Shown here: piece by piece, positions 1-9,005 of the stretch
Layout: every line of letters starts with the position of its first letter
How positions within the stretch are numbered: position 1 is the stretch's first letter
Assembly: GCF_003987565.1 (NCBI RefSeq)
Contig: NZ_NGJY01000001.1
Coordinates: 806,001-870,000, forward strand
From: Vagococcus fessus
GTDB lineage: Bacteria > Bacillota > Bacilli > Lactobacillales > Vagococcaceae
Length of the DNA stretch: 64,000 bases
Reading direction: 5' to 3'
Program-made: the position numbers and the translations under genes
Notes under the pieces: generated by a model
Seen by the model: only the letters and a program-made list of their open reading frames with translations
Databases searched by the model: none
What the model was told of the DNA's origin: nothing

Positions 1-386
1 CTGCTGGCTGTATAGCTTTGGCTTTAAATAGTGCAGCTTATGTGGCTGAAATTATTAGAGCTGGTATTAATGCAGTAGACAAAGGACAACTTGAAGCCGC
101 TCGTTCTCTTGGTATGACTGAATACGAAGGGATGAAATTAATCGTACTACCACAAGCTATTAAGAATATTTTACCTGCCTTAGCCAATGAATTTGTCACA
201 GTCATCAAAGAATCATCTGTTGTGTCAGTCATTGGGGTATCTGATTTAATGTTCCAAGCAGGAGTAGTTCAAGGCGCGAGCTTTAAACCATTCTTACCGA
301 TCGTCATTGTTTCTATTATTTACTTTATTTTAACGTTTAGTTTATCTCGCTTAATTGGTGTTGCTGAAAGGAGAATGGAAAATTAA
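1..386 (+). CDS. Polar amino-acid ABC transporter permease, 3' part only
   Basis: This is the C-terminal 127 codons of a membrane permease of the His/Gln/Arg ABC-importer family. The gene starts before the window: the frame is open from base 3 and ends at TAA 384-386. An internal TTG at 18 is not a real start. The family EAA loop ([13 protein letters not shown], then LPQAI), which contacts the ATPase, is followed by two hydrophobic stretches near the C-terminus. The stop overlaps the next start (TAATG), so the protein is translationally coupled to the ATPase behind it. The substrate is probably glutamine or a related polar amino acid, but specificity sits in the binding protein, which is not visible here. 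Confidence 0.9.
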   Translation, partial: AGCIALALNSAAYVAEIIRAGINAVDKGQLEAARSLGMTEYEGMKLIVLPQAIKNILPALANEFVTVIKESSVVSVIGVSDLMFQAGVVQGASFKPFLPIVIVSIIYFILTFSLSRLIGVAERRMEN

Positions 387-1108
387 TGATTACTATAAAA
401 GACTTACACAAAGATTTTGGTTCTAACCACGTCTTAACGGGTATCGATTTAACTATCAATGAAGGAGAGGTTGTTGTGATTATCGGCCCTTCCGGAAGTG
501 GTAAAAGTACCCTACTTCGTTGTCTAAACTTACTAGAAGAACCTACTTCAGGCTCTATCGAATTCGAGGGGCAAGAATTAACGTCTAAAAAAACAGATAT
601 TAATCAACTTAGACAAAAAATGGGCATGGTTTTCCAAAACTTCAACTTATTCCCTCATAAAACAGTTTTGGAAAATCTAACACTGAGTCCCACTAAAGTA
701 AAAAAAGAAGCCTTAGATGTTACTGAAAAAAATAGTCGTCATTTACTAGCAAAAGTTGGCCTCGCTGATAAGGAAACGGCTTATCCCAACCAACTTTCTG
801 GTGGACAAAAACAACGTGTTGCTATTGCAAGAGCCCTTGCTATGGCACCTGATGTGATGCTGTTTGATGAACCAACCTCTGCTCTTGACCCTGAAATGGT
901 AGGAGAAGTTTTACAAGTTATGAAAGACTTGGCTAAAGACGGTATGACGATGGTTATTGTGACTCATGAAATGGGCTTTGCAAAAGAAGTAGCCGATCGT
1001 GTTATTTTTATGGCTGATGGGATTATTCAAGAAGAAGGTCAGCCCGATGTTATTTTTGATGCCCCTCAAAATCCTAGAACTCAAGATTTTTTAAGTAAAG
1101 TTCTATAA
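386..1108 (+). CDS. glnQ: Polar amino-acid ABC transporter ATP-binding protein (GlnQ-like)
   Basis: A 240-residue cytoplasmic ATPase that powers the permease encoded just before it. Walker A (GPSGSGKST) lies near residues 34-42. The Q-loop (FQNFNLFP), the signature LSGGQ, Walker B ([13 protein letters not shown]) and the switch histidine (VTHEM) are all intact. The length is typical for GlnQ/HisP ATPases. It overlaps the permease stop by one base and is the last gene of the operon, ending just before a terminator-like hairpin. The glutamine assignment is by family resemblance only. Confidence 0.92.
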   Translation: MITIKDLHKDFGSNHVLTGIDLTINEGEVVVIIGPSGSGKSTLLRCLNLLEEPTSGSIEFEGQELTSKKTDINQLRQKMGMVFQNFNLFPHKTVLENLTLSPTKVKKEALDVTEKNSRHLLAKVGLADKETAYPNQLSGGQKQRVAIARALAMAPDVMLFDEPTSALDPEMVGEVLQVMKDLAKDGMTMVIVTHEMGFAKEVADRVIFMADGIIQEEGQPDVIFDAPQNPRTQDFLSKVL

Positions 1109-1125
1109 TAGAACGCTAAAGACTT

Positions 1126-1171
1126 ACCTCCTCTTTCTTAGAAATAAGCGAGTTGGAGGTTATTTTATTTT
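1126..1171 (+). terminator. Probable terminator after the amino-acid ABC operon
   Basis: ACCTCC (1126-1131) pairs with GGAGGT (1155-1160), with a nested CTTA-GAAA-TAAG hairpin between them. A T-rich run follows at 1161-1171. The stem is bulged, so efficiency is uncertain. Confidence 0.6.
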
Positions 1172-1200
1172 AATCATTCTTTTATTTTTATACGAATTAT

Positions 1201-1229
1201 TTGAATCTTGCCTTTAAACTCTCTATAAT
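1201..1229 (+). promoter_or_regulatory. Sigma-A-type promoter of the YpfJ-family gene
   Basis: TTGAAT (1201-1206), a 17-base spacer and TATAAT (1224-1229) lie about 40 bases upstream of the ATG at 1268. Confidence 0.7.
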
Positions 1230-1267
1230 AGGAAAGAATATGACAATACTAATTTGAGGTGTATATT

Positions 1268-2164
1268 ATGAAATGGCGCGGACAAAGACAAAGTAGCAAC
1301 GTAGAAGACCGAACGGGTAATCGTTCTGGTGGTATGGGTGGGTTTCCTACTGGTAATATGGCTCGTGGTGGCGGAGTCGGAACACTTGTACTTATTGCAA
1401 TGATGTTATTATTTGGTGGCGGTGGTGGTCTTTCTTCTATATTAAATACAGTACCAAACCCAGCCCCAGCTAGAAGTACTCAACAAGATTCACAGCAAAC
1501 TAAAGACCGTAAAGAATTTATATCAGTCGTCTTCGGACATCTAGAAGACTTTTGGGAAGATGAATTTAGACGTGAAGGTATGCCTTATGAACAACCTAAA
1601 ATGGTCCTTTACTCAGGTCGTGTCCAAACGGCTTGTGGTTCTGCAGACTCTTCTGTTGGACCGTTCTACTGCCCCGGAGATAGAAAAGTTTACCTGGACT
1701 TATCTTTTAATGATGAACTAGCTAATAAATTTAAAGCAAAAGGCGATTTTGCAATGGCCTACGTTGTGGCTCATGAAGTGGGACATCACGTTCAAGAACA
1801 ATTAGGAATTTCAGATCAGATGAACCGTTTAAGACGTCAACTTTCGACAAAAGAATACAATAAATATCAAGTTCGTATGGAGCTTCAAGCCGATTACTAT
1901 GCTGGTGTCTGGACACGTTATATTAATGATAAAACGTATAACGGGCAACCTATTTTAGAAATTGGGGATATTGAAGAAGCTCTAACTGCTGCAAACAGTA
2001 TCGGTGATGATACCCTTCAGAAGAAATTCCAAGGATTTGTTGTCCCAGATAGCTTTACTCATGGTACATCTAAACAGCGTAAAAACTGGTTCTACCGTGG
2101 TTATGAATACGGTGATTTCCAACACGGTGACACATTTAGTGCGACTAATTTAGATTTAGACTAA
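1268..2164 (+). CDS. YpfJ-family neutral zinc metallopeptidase
   Basis: A 298-residue membrane-anchored protein of the YpfJ/neutral zinc metallopeptidase family. The start is ATG 1268, because the TGAGGTG ribosome site at 1254-1260 overlaps the upstream in-frame GTG 1259. The N-terminus is charged, then Gly/Met-rich, followed by one hydrophobic segment near residues 38-60 and a short proline-rich linker. The catalytic HEVGH is at about residues 169-173, and the downstream EALTAAN and GDD segments match the family. The active domain probably faces outward (inference). It is monocistronic, between its own promoter and a strong terminator. The substrate is unknown. Confidence 0.88.
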   Translation: MKWRGQRQSSNVEDRTGNRSGGMGGFPTGNMARGGGVGTLVLIAMMLLFGGGGGLSSILNTVPNPAPARSTQQDSQQTKDRKEFISVVFGHLEDFWEDEFRREGMPYEQPKMVLYSGRVQTACGSADSSVGPFYCPGDRKVYLDLSFNDELANKFKAKGDFAMAYVVAHEVGHHVQEQLGISDQMNRLRRQLSTKEYNKYQVRMELQADYYAGVWTRYINDKTYNGQPILEIGDIEEALTAANSIGDDTLQKKFQGFVVPDSFTHGTSKQRKNWFYRGYEYGDFQHGDTFSATNLDLD

Positions 2165-2167
2165 AAC

Positions 2168-2201
2168 AAAAAGACTTAGCCAAAGCGGCTAAGTCTTTTT
2201 T
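2168..2201. terminator. Bidirectional terminator
   Basis: AAAAAGACTTAGCC and GGCTAAGTCTTTTT form a perfect 14-bp stem with a 5-base loop. It sits between converging genes and serves both. Confidence 0.9.
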
Positions 2202-2718
2202 ATTCACCTCTATTAATAAGCGTTAATCCTTTTAAGAAGTTACGAGCAAATTTATCCCCACACATTTGATAATTACGATGTCCTTCTTTTCTTAAAATAG
2301 CACTTAATTCACTATTAGAAATTCGAACACCCGCTTCATCTAAAATGTCTAACATGTCATCACTTGTCAGTTTTAGAGCAATCTTCAATTTTTTAAGCAT
2401 TTCATTATTTGCATTTTGATGTGTCAATGTATACTTAATCGGCTTCTCTACTTCACCTGGTTTAAGAGGACGCTTCCCTCTTTTGTACGTAATAAACCCA
2501 TTGAAAAATGATTCTAACGTACGGTTGTTACATTTTTCTTGGTAAATATTTTCATCGAACTCGTTTTCTGTTATCTCATCTTTAGGTAAACGTGTTAAAA
2601 GGGCTTTAACTTCCTCTTTTGTTAAATCAATCCCACCTAATTTAAAAATTTCTACCATTTCAACATCTTTTAAATCTAACGCATAGCGCAGACGTAACAA
2701 TTTATCATTATTATTCAT
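2200..2718 (-). CDS. DUF1456 (YehS-like) protein
   Basis: A 172-residue cytoplasmic protein of the DUF1456/YehS family, function unknown. It holds two copies of a similar helical unit: LLRLRYALDLKDVEMVEIFKL near the N-terminus and LKKLKIALKLTSDDMLDILDE near residue 110. Each is followed by a VKALL/LSAIL-like segment, and a basic linker (YKRGKRPLKPG) lies between them. This two-repeat layout is the family hallmark. There is no signal peptide or membrane segment. It is a single gene running toward the shared terminator. Confidence 0.85.
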   Translation of the reverse strand: MNNNDKLLRLRYALDLKDVEMVEIFKLGGIDLTKEEVKALLTRLPKDEITENEFDENIYQEKCNNRTLESFFNGFITYKRGKRPLKPGEVEKPIKYTLTHQNANNEMLKKLKIALKLTSDDMLDILDEAGVRISNSELSAILRKEGHRNYQMCGDKFARNFLKGLTLINRGE

Positions 2719-2826
2719 TGATATGTATCCTTTCTTTCCTAGCAGTTTCTCTCGCTATTATATAACGTTACGAAAAAGATTGCACCCTTTATTCCACAGC
2801 TGTCAGTTCATCACTATAAACCTTCC

Positions 2827-2891
2827 TTTTTGAATGTTTTTGAAAGGTTTGACCGTTTTTGATTGTTACGGATTAAAAATAATGCTAAACT
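2827..2891 (+). promoter_or_regulatory. fru operon promoter with TTTTTGA repeats
   Basis: An extended -10 element, TGC-TAAACT (2883-2891), lies 17 bases after TTGTTA (2863-2868). TTTTTGA occurs three times in the same orientation, at 2827, 2837 and 2856; the first and last extend to TTTTTGA(A/T)TGTT. DeoR-family FruR/LacR repressors bind this sort of direct repeat, so these are likely autoregulatory FruR sites (inference). Confidence 0.6.
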
Positions 2892-2913
2892 AAAGATGAA
2901 ATGAGGTGACGTT

Positions 2914-3666
2914 ATGCTAACAGATGAGCGTCAACAACTAATTTTAGACGCACTCGAAACTAATAAAATTGTAAAATCAAAAGATCTAATGCTTGAATTA
3001 GAAGCTTCGGAATCTACTATTAGACGTGATTTACAAGAACTAGAAGCACATGGACTTTTGAAACGTGTTCATGGTGGAGCAAAACGACTTGCAAAAGTAA
3101 CCGACGAACCTGATATGGCTGAAAAAGCAACAGCTAATCTTGATGCAAAAAAACAAGTCGCACGTTACGCTGCTTCACTCGTTCATGAAGGTGATATTAT
3201 TTATCTTGATGCAGGGACGGCTACTTATGAGATGATTCCACTTCTTACGCAACTCAAAGATGTAACCGTTGTTACAAATTCGGTGTATCATGCCTCTCTT
3301 TTAATTCAGTCTGGCATTCCGACTTTAATTATTGGCGGAACAATCAAACTGAAGACTCGCGCTACTGTGGATAATTTCAGTCTGCAACACGTTTCAAGCC
3401 TACACTTTGATAAAGCATTCATGGGAATTAATAGCATTCATCCAGAAGCCGGGTTTACAACACCTGACCCTAATGAAGCGTTAATGAAAACTGCTGCTAT
3501 CAATCAAAGTGAACGTTTTTACTTTTTAGTAGATGAAACAAAGTTTAATCAAGTTTCTTTTGCTAAAGTGGCTGAATTGGACCAAGGAACTGTCTTGACT
3601 CCTACTCTGCCTGACAAAATCAAAGAGGTTTATCAACCGTTACTATCAATCCAGGAGGTCAATTAA
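2914..3666 (+). CDS. fruR: DeoR-family transcriptional regulator of the fructose operon
   Basis: A 250-residue DeoR-type regulator. The N-terminal winged helix-turn-helix includes the family signature ESTIRRDLQELE near residues 34-45. A sugar-phosphate-sensing DeoRC domain follows (DAGTATYEMIP, TNSVYH, GGTIK, FMGINSI, VDETKF). It is the first gene of fruR-fruK-fruA, with its stop one base before the fruK start, so it is probably autoregulated. The inducer is usually fructose-1-phosphate (family knowledge). The ribosome site is GAGGTGACGTT before ATG 2914. Confidence 0.9.
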   Translation: MLTDERQQLILDALETNKIVKSKDLMLELEASESTIRRDLQELEAHGLLKRVHGGAKRLAKVTDEPDMAEKATANLDAKKQVARYAASLVHEGDIIYLDAGTATYEMIPLLTQLKDVTVVTNSVYHASLLIQSGIPTLIIGGTIKLKTRATVDNFSLQHVSSLHFDKAFMGINSIHPEAGFTTPDPNEALMKTAAINQSERFYFLVDETKFNQVSFAKVAELDQGTVLTPTLPDKIKEVYQPLLSIQEVN

Positions 3667-3667
3667 C

Positions 3668-4591
3668 ATGATTTACACTGTCACACTTAATCCGTCTATC
3701 GACTATGTTGTTAGATTAGATACATTAGAAACCGGCTCCGTTAACCGTTCGGAGAACCAAGATAAATACCCTGGTGGAAAAGGTATCAATGTCTCACGTA
3801 TTTTAAAACGCTTGGACGTCGATTCTACAGCTCTTGGTTTTCTAGGTGGCTTCACTGGTCGCTTCATAGAAGAAGCACTAGCTGGAGAAAAAATCACAAC
3901 TCGTTTTACACCGGTAAAAACAGATACACGTATTAACGTTAAATTAAAAGCGGATCAAGAAACCGAAATAAATGGTCAAGGGCCTGATTTAACTGAACAA
4001 GATATTTCAGCACTAAAACATGAATTATCTTCTCTTACATCAGATGATTTAGTTGTCCTTGCAGGAAGTATACCTGGAGCACTTCCTTCTGATTTTTATC
4101 AAGAACTGATTGCTCTTATTACTAAACAAGGTGCTGAATTCATTATTGATACAACAGGTGACGCTTTACTTGAGTCACTAGAATATCACCCCTTACTTAT
4201 CAAGCCCAATCATCATGAGCTTGGTGAAATGTTTGATACCACTCTTGTCACAATCGAAGATATCATACCTTATGGTCAAAACTTACTAAAACGCGGGGCT
4301 AAAAATGTCATTGTTTCAATGGGTAAAGATGGCGCTCTGCTTATTACACCTGACTTAACGATCTTCGCACCACCTATTAAAGGCGATTTAAAAAATTCTG
4401 TTGGGGCTGGGGATTCAATGGTTGCTGGTTTTATTAGCCAACTCAATCGTGCCAATGCTCAATCAGAATTAGAAGACGCCTTTAGATACGGGGTCGCATC
4501 TGGAAGTGCTACAGCCTTCTCAGGTGATTTAGCTACTAAAGATAAAATTGTTAACTTATTACCGCAAGTCACTTTAAAAATACTAAATTAA
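3668..4591 (+). CDS. fruK: 1-phosphofructokinase
   Basis: A 307-residue PfkB-family kinase that phosphorylates the fructose-1-phosphate made by FruA to fructose-1,6-bisphosphate. Visible motifs are the N-terminal TLNPSIDYVV, the substrate loop GGKGINVSRIL near residue 37, and the catalytic anion-hole segment VGAGDSMVAGF near residue 247. The length is normal. A GGAGGTCAATTAAC ribosome site precedes ATG 3668 and is partly inside the end of fruR. Context between fruR and the fructose PTS makes fruK more likely than tagatose-6-phosphate kinase, which has the same fold. Confidence 0.93.
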   Translation: MIYTVTLNPSIDYVVRLDTLETGSVNRSENQDKYPGGKGINVSRILKRLDVDSTALGFLGGFTGRFIEEALAGEKITTRFTPVKTDTRINVKLKADQETEINGQGPDLTEQDISALKHELSSLTSDDLVVLAGSIPGALPSDFYQELIALITKQGAEFIIDTTGDALLESLEYHPLLIKPNHHELGEMFDTTLVTIEDIIPYGQNLLKRGAKNVIVSMGKDGALLITPDLTIFAPPIKGDLKNSVGAGDSMVAGFISQLNRANAQSELEDAFRYGVASGSATAFSGDLATKDKIVNLLPQVTLKILN

Positions 4592-4604
4592 AAAGGAGTC
4601 TCAC

Positions 4605-6509
4605 ATGAATATTATCGAGTTATTAAACCCAAACGTGATGATTTTAGATTTAAAAAGCAAGGATAAATTAACGGCTATTACTGAAATGGTCGACAAATTA
4701 GCCGAAGAAAACTGCATCTCTGATAAAGAAGTATTTAAACAAGGCATTATCGCTCGTGAAGAGCAAACAACTACTGGTTTAGGCGATGGAATCGCTATGC
4801 CACATGCTAAAAATAAAGCAGTTGTAACCCCTACTGTTTTATTTGCTAAAAGTGAAGAAGGCTTAGATTACGAAGCATTAGATGGTCAACCGACACATTT
4901 ATTCTTTATGATTGCCGCTCCAGAAGGTGCAAATGATACTCATTTACAAGCTCTTGCTAGCTTATCTCGTTTATTAATCAAACCAGAATTTGTAGCAAGT
5001 CTTAAAACAGTTGAAACATCAGATGATGTTATCCGTTTATTCAAAGAAGCAACAGCAGAACAAGATACTCCTGCTGAAGAAATAACTCCTGTTGATAGCT
5101 CGCAACCTTTTGTTGTTGCCGTTACAGCTTGTCCAACAGGCATTGCTCATACTTATATGGCTGAAGATGCTTTGAAAAATAAAGCCGCAGAAATGGGCAT
5201 TTCTATCAAAGTTGAAACTAACGGGTCGGACGGTGTTAAAAATCGTTTAACAGCTGAAGATATCGAACGTGCAACAGCTGTTATCGTTGCAGCTGATAAA
5301 CAAGTTGAAATGGCTCGTTTTGACGGTAAACCTTTATTAAATCGTCCTGTAAGTGATGGAATTAGAAAAACAGAAGAGTTATTAACAAAAGCGAGTCAAG
5401 CTGATGCTCCTATCTATCATGGTGATAACTCAGCATCATCTGACGACGGTGCTGAACAATCAAAAGGAACAGTCGGTAGTCGTATCTACAAACACTTAAT
5501 GAATGGTGTTAGTAATATGTTACCTTTCGTTATTGGTGGTGGGATTGTTATCGCACTTGCCTTCATGTTAGACCAAGCAATGGGCGTTCCTCAAGATCAA
5601 TTAGAAAAACTTGGAGAATACAATGCTTTCCCTGGTTATTTAAGATCAATTGGTAATGCTGCTTTCGGGTTCATGTTGCCGATACTAGCTGGATTTATTG
5701 CTTCAAGTATTGCTGACAGACCAGGTCTAGTCGCTGGTTTTGTAGCGGGTGCCCTTGCTGCTTCTGGTGGTGCAGGTTTCTTAGGTGCCTTAATTGGTGG
5801 GTTCCTTGCCGGTTATGTGATGTTAGGTCTTAAAAAATTATTTGCTAACTTACCAAAATCATTAGCAGGTATTAGAACTATCTTGTTCTATCCTTTCTTC
5901 GGTGTTCTTGTAACAGGATTACTGATGTTACTTGTGAATATCCCAATGAAAGCTGTCAATGTTGGTCTAAATGATTTCTTAAATAACTTATCTGGTGTTA
6001 ATGCTGCCCTACTTGGTGCTTTATTAGCTGGTATGATGGCAATTGACTTAGGTGGTCCTGTGAATAAAGCAGCCTATGTCTTCGGTACAGGAACACTTGC
6101 CGCTTCTGTTGTGTCAGGTGGTAGTACTGTAATGGCAGCGGTTATGGCTGGTGGGATGGTTCCACCTTTAGCTATTTTCTTTTCAACATTATTATTTAAA
6201 AATAAATACTCTCAAAAAGATCAACAAGCTGGTCTGACTAACTTAGTAATGGGTGCGTCATTCATTACAGAAGGTGCTATTCCATTTGCCGCACAAGACC
6301 CTCTTCGTACATTACCAGGTTTCGTAGTTGGTTCTGCTATTACAGGTTCTCTTGTTAGCAGCTTAGGAATTAAATTAATGGCGCCACATGGTGGTATCTT
6401 TGTTATCTTATTAGTTAACAAACCATTCTTATATATTGGCTTTATCTTACTAGGTTCTCTTATTAGTGCTGTGATTGTCGGCCTAATGCGTAAATCTGTA
6501 AACAATTAA
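4605..6509 (+). CDS. fruA: Fructose-specific PTS enzyme IIABC
   Basis: A 634-residue membrane PTS permease that imports fructose as fructose-1-phosphate. The order is EIIA (about 1-150, phosphorylated His67 in MPHAKN), EIIB (about 168-265, phosphorylated Cys176 in ACPTGIAHT), then a multi-spanning EIIC (about 295-632, with ITEGAIPFAA near residue 550). All three domains and both phospho-sites are intact. It is the last gene of the fru operon, preceded by AAAGGAGTCTCAC and followed by a strong terminator. Confidence 0.95.
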   Translation: MNIIELLNPNVMILDLKSKDKLTAITEMVDKLAEENCISDKEVFKQGIIAREEQTTTGLGDGIAMPHAKNKAVVTPTVLFAKSEEGLDYEALDGQPTHLFFMIAAPEGANDTHLQALASLSRLLIKPEFVASLKTVETSDDVIRLFKEATAEQDTPAEEITPVDSSQPFVVAVTACPTGIAHTYMAEDALKNKAAEMGISIKVETNGSDGVKNRLTAEDIERATAVIVAADKQVEMARFDGKPLLNRPVSDGIRKTEELLTKASQADAPIYHGDNSASSDDGAEQSKGTVGSRIYKHLMNGVSNMLPFVIGGGIVIALAFMLDQAMGVPQDQLEKLGEYNAFPGYLRSIGNAAFGFMLPILAGFIASSIADRPGLVAGFVAGALAASGGAGFLGALIGGFLAGYVMLGLKKLFANLPKSLAGIRTILFYPFFGVLVTGLLMLLVNIPMKAVNVGLNDFLNNLSGVNAALLGALLAGMMAIDLGGPVNKAAYVFGTGTLAASVVSGGSTVMAAVMAGGMVPPLAIFFSTLLFKNKYSQKDQQAGLTNLVMGASFITEGAIPFAAQDPLRTLPGFVVGSAITGSLVSSLGIKLMAPHGGIFVILLVNKPFLYIGFILLGSLISAVIVGLMRKSVNN

Positions 6510-6514
6510 ACTAT

Positions 6515-6543
6515 AAGACTTCCTTTGATTAGGAAGTCTTTTT
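6515..6543 (+). terminator. fru operon terminator
   Basis: AAGACTTCCT and AGGAAGTCTT form a perfect 10-bp stem with a 6-base loop, followed by a T run. Confidence 0.9.
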
Positions 6544-6554
6544 ATATGCATCCC

Positions 6555-6596
6555 TTTCATGAAAATAAAGCATACGAAACATCATTTTTCATGAAA
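6555..6596. promoter_or_regulatory. Two perfect TTTCATGAAA palindromes upstream of the cation-efflux gene
   Basis: Identical 10-bp palindromes lie at 6555-6564 and 6587-6596, 32 bp apart (about three helical turns). They lie upstream of the putative promoter TAGAAA (6628-6633) / 17 bases / TATAAT (6651-6656). They look like paired operator sites for an unidentified regulator, possibly metal-responsive. The function is inference. Confidence 0.45.
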
Positions 6597-6693
6597 AAAG
6601 TCTTATTCTTTCGGCTACCCTTATTTATAGAAATAGCTCTATCCCTTTGTTATAATCGATATCTAGTTTCAAAAGAAAGGCAGATGACTATAG

Positions 6694-7581
6694 ATGATTG
6701 AAGAACGTTACAGAGAACTTAAAGCCGCGGAAAAAGGAGCGGTCATTAGTATTCTTGCTTATATCTTAATCGCTGTATTAAAATTAACAGTCGGTGTCTG
6801 GGCTGATTCCTCTGCCTTACGTGCTGATGGTTTAAATAACTTCACTGATATAATCGCTTCACTAGCTGTCTTAATCGGGTTAAGACTAGCAAGACGCCCT
6901 GCTGATGATGACCACCGTTACGGTCACTGGAAAGTAGAGACTGTAGCCAGTATGGTGACTTCATTTATTATGGTCGTTGTAGGTGGACAGGTCTTAATTA
7001 GTTCAATCAAAGCTTTTTTAAATCATACGACCACTTCTCCAGACCCTATCGCTGCTTATGTCGGTGTCTTTTCAGCCGTCTTAATGTTAGGCGTCTATCT
7101 TTATAATCGTAATCTTGCTAAGAGAGTCAACAGCCAAGCTCTTCTCGCTGCTGCAAAAGATAATTTATCGGATGCCTATACCAGTATAGGGACTGCCATT
7201 GCAATATTAGCAGCTAGTTTTAATTGGCACTGGCTAGATAATGGTGCCGCTCTTGTCGTTGGGCTTATTATTATCAAAACAGGTCTAGAGGTCTTTTCAG
7301 AAAGTGCCTTTTCATTATCTGATGGCTTTTCTGAAGAAGAAATTGAAACCTACCGTAAAGACATCTTAGCTATTCCCGGTATTATTGATGTAGCCGATAT
7401 CCGTGGCCGTACCTACGGGGCCAATATCTTTTTAGATGTTGTCGTTTTAATGGACGGGGATATGACTGTTGAAGAAAGTCATGATATTACGGAGCAAATT
7501 GAAATTATGTTAAGTATTAAATATAAAGTATTTGATACTGACGTTCACGTTGAACCCTACAAAGAAGAGTCGGACAGTTAA
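6694..7581 (+). CDS. Cation diffusion facilitator (CDF) efflux protein
   Basis: A 295-residue inner-membrane divalent-metal/proton antiporter of the CDF family. It has about six hydrophobic segments in the first 200 residues. Metal-site motifs are DGLNNFTD in TM2 and the adjacent HRYGHWKVE. A second site and a cytoplasmic C-terminal ferredoxin-like domain follow (ADIRGRTYG, DVVVLMDGDMTVEESHDI, DTDVHVEP). The DxxxD pattern fits the Mn/Fe/Zn branches, so the metal is not certain. It is monocistronic with its own TATAAT promoter. The ribosome site before ATG 6694 is weak: AAAGG about 13 bases away. Confidence 0.9.
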   Translation: MIEERYRELKAAEKGAVISILAYILIAVLKLTVGVWADSSALRADGLNNFTDIIASLAVLIGLRLARRPADDDHRYGHWKVETVASMVTSFIMVVVGGQVLISSIKAFLNHTTTSPDPIAAYVGVFSAVLMLGVYLYNRNLAKRVNSQALLAAAKDNLSDAYTSIGTAIAILAASFNWHWLDNGAALVVGLIIIKTGLEVFSESAFSLSDGFSEEEIETYRKDILAIPGIIDVADIRGRTYGANIFLDVVVLMDGDMTVEESHDITEQIEIMLSIKYKVFDTDVHVEPYKEESDS

Positions 7582-7649
7582 TTTTGTCTCCACTCTTCTT
7601 TTTTTACGTTATAATAAAGAAGACTACTATTTAAAAAAAGGAGACTCTT

Positions 7650-8765
7650 ATGAAATTAGCTATTATTGGTGGTGGAATAGTTGGCTCAAGTGCCGCTTTT
7701 TATGCCAGCCAACACCCAGAAGATGACGTAACATTATTCGATGATGAAACAGGGCAAGCTACACGTGCTGCTGCAGGGATTATCTCCCCTTGGTTATCAC
7801 AACGCCGCAATAAAAACTGGTACAACTTAGCTAAATCTGGTGCTGCCCTATATCCTAGTATGATAAATGACCTAAATAAGGTTACTGAAACCACTTGTTA
7901 CCGTCAGGTAGGGACGCTTTTATTCAAAAAAAATCAGGCACTCCTAGACAAACTATTTAATTTGGCAACAGAACGTAAAAAAGATGCACCTGAAATTGGG
8001 GAGATCGCCCTGCTTTCTCCTGAACAAATTAAAGAAAAAATGCCACTTCTTACACCACATTCATCTGCCCTATTCGTATCGGGTGGTGCACGTGTTGACG
8101 GGCGCTTATTAATTAATCAATTACAAGCTGGCTTTATTGCCCAACAAGGAACACTTATAAAACAGCGTATTACTGAACTTAATCCTTCTGAGGAAGGCTA
8201 TCTTTTAACACTAGCAGACGGCTCAACACAAACTTTTGATAAAGTGATTATTGCAACGGGTGCTTGGTTACCTGATTTGATCAGTCCTCTAGGTTATGAG
8301 GTTGATGTCAGAGGGCAAAAAGGTCAACTGGCTCACTTCAAAACAAGCCAACTTACTAATGACTGGCCTGTTGTCATGCCTCAAGGCGAGAGTGATATTA
8401 TTCCTTTCGATAACGGCTCACTTTTAATTGGTGCCACTCATGAAAATGACCAAGGTTACGATTTAACGATTGATGATCAGGTTGTAGCAGATATGGTCGA
8501 AAGTATTTATCCACTCGCCCCTTCTATTGAAGAAGAAACGATTTCGGAAGTTCGTGTCGGTACGCGTGCCTATACATCTGATTTTTTACCTTTCTTTGGT
8601 GAAATCTCAGAATTATCAGGTCTACTTGTAGCAAGTGGTTTAGGTTCTTCTGGTCTAACAACCGGACCTATTATTGCTAAAACCTTAATCGAATGGTTAC
8701 ATGGGGAAACTACTGTCCTTCAACCAGAAAACTACACAACAGCCCCTTATATTATTAAAAAATAA
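7650..8765 (+). CDS. FAD-dependent oxidoreductase, DadA/glycine oxidase family
   Basis: A 371-residue flavoprotein. The N-terminal dinucleotide-binding loop is IIGGGIVGSSAAFYA, with the acidic strand end at TLFDDE. The conserved AAAGIISPW motif near residues 45-53 and the C-terminal GLGSSGLTTGPIIAKTL match D-amino-acid dehydrogenase/glycine oxidase (DAO) proteins. It probably oxidises a secondary or D-amino acid, but the exact substrate cannot be read from sequence and no thiamine-synthesis genes (thiO context) are nearby. AAAAGGAGACTCTT precedes ATG 7650. It stands alone between the CDF gene and the small gene at 8836. Confidence 0.85.
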   Translation: MKLAIIGGGIVGSSAAFYASQHPEDDVTLFDDETGQATRAAAGIISPWLSQRRNKNWYNLAKSGAALYPSMINDLNKVTETTCYRQVGTLLFKKNQALLDKLFNLATERKKDAPEIGEIALLSPEQIKEKMPLLTPHSSALFVSGGARVDGRLLINQLQAGFIAQQGTLIKQRITELNPSEEGYLLTLADGSTQTFDKVIIATGAWLPDLISPLGYEVDVRGQKGQLAHFKTSQLTNDWPVVMPQGESDIIPFDNGSLLIGATHENDQGYDLTIDDQVVADMVESIYPLAPSIEEETISEVRVGTRAYTSDFLPFFGEISELSGLLVASGLGSSGLTTGPIIAKTLIEWLHGETTVLQPENYTTAPYIIKK

Positions 8766-8835
8766 ATAAGACAATCACTACAAAACAAGGTATACTAATA
8801 AAATAAATGACACAAAATTATGGAGGTTTTTTATA

Positions 8836-9000
8836 ATGAGTATTAAACTAAAGAAAAATGATAAATTAGAAAAACGCTTTGAAGATTTTGGTTTTGCTGA
8901 CCCTTATGCTGATGAAATGAAAAAACGCGCTGAAGAAGCACAAGCTGAAGCTGATAAATTCTTAAAAAAAGAAGAAGCTGTCAAAAAAGAAGAGAACTAA
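8836..9000 (+). CDS. Small charged protein, 54 residues
   Basis: A small gene with a good TGGAGG site (8821-8826), an upstream -10-like TATACT and its own terminator. The product begins MSIKLKKNDKLEKRF and contains FADPYADEMKKRAEE. The rest is Lys/Glu/Ala-rich and predicted to be one amphipathic or coiled-coil helix. It has no cysteine, signal peptide or membrane segment. I do not recognise a characterised family. Clean expression signals at both ends argue that it is real. Confidence 0.75.
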   Translation: MSIKLKKNDKLEKRFEDFGFADPYADEMKKRAEEAQAEADKFLKKEEAVKKEEN

Positions 9001-9005
9001 TTTTT

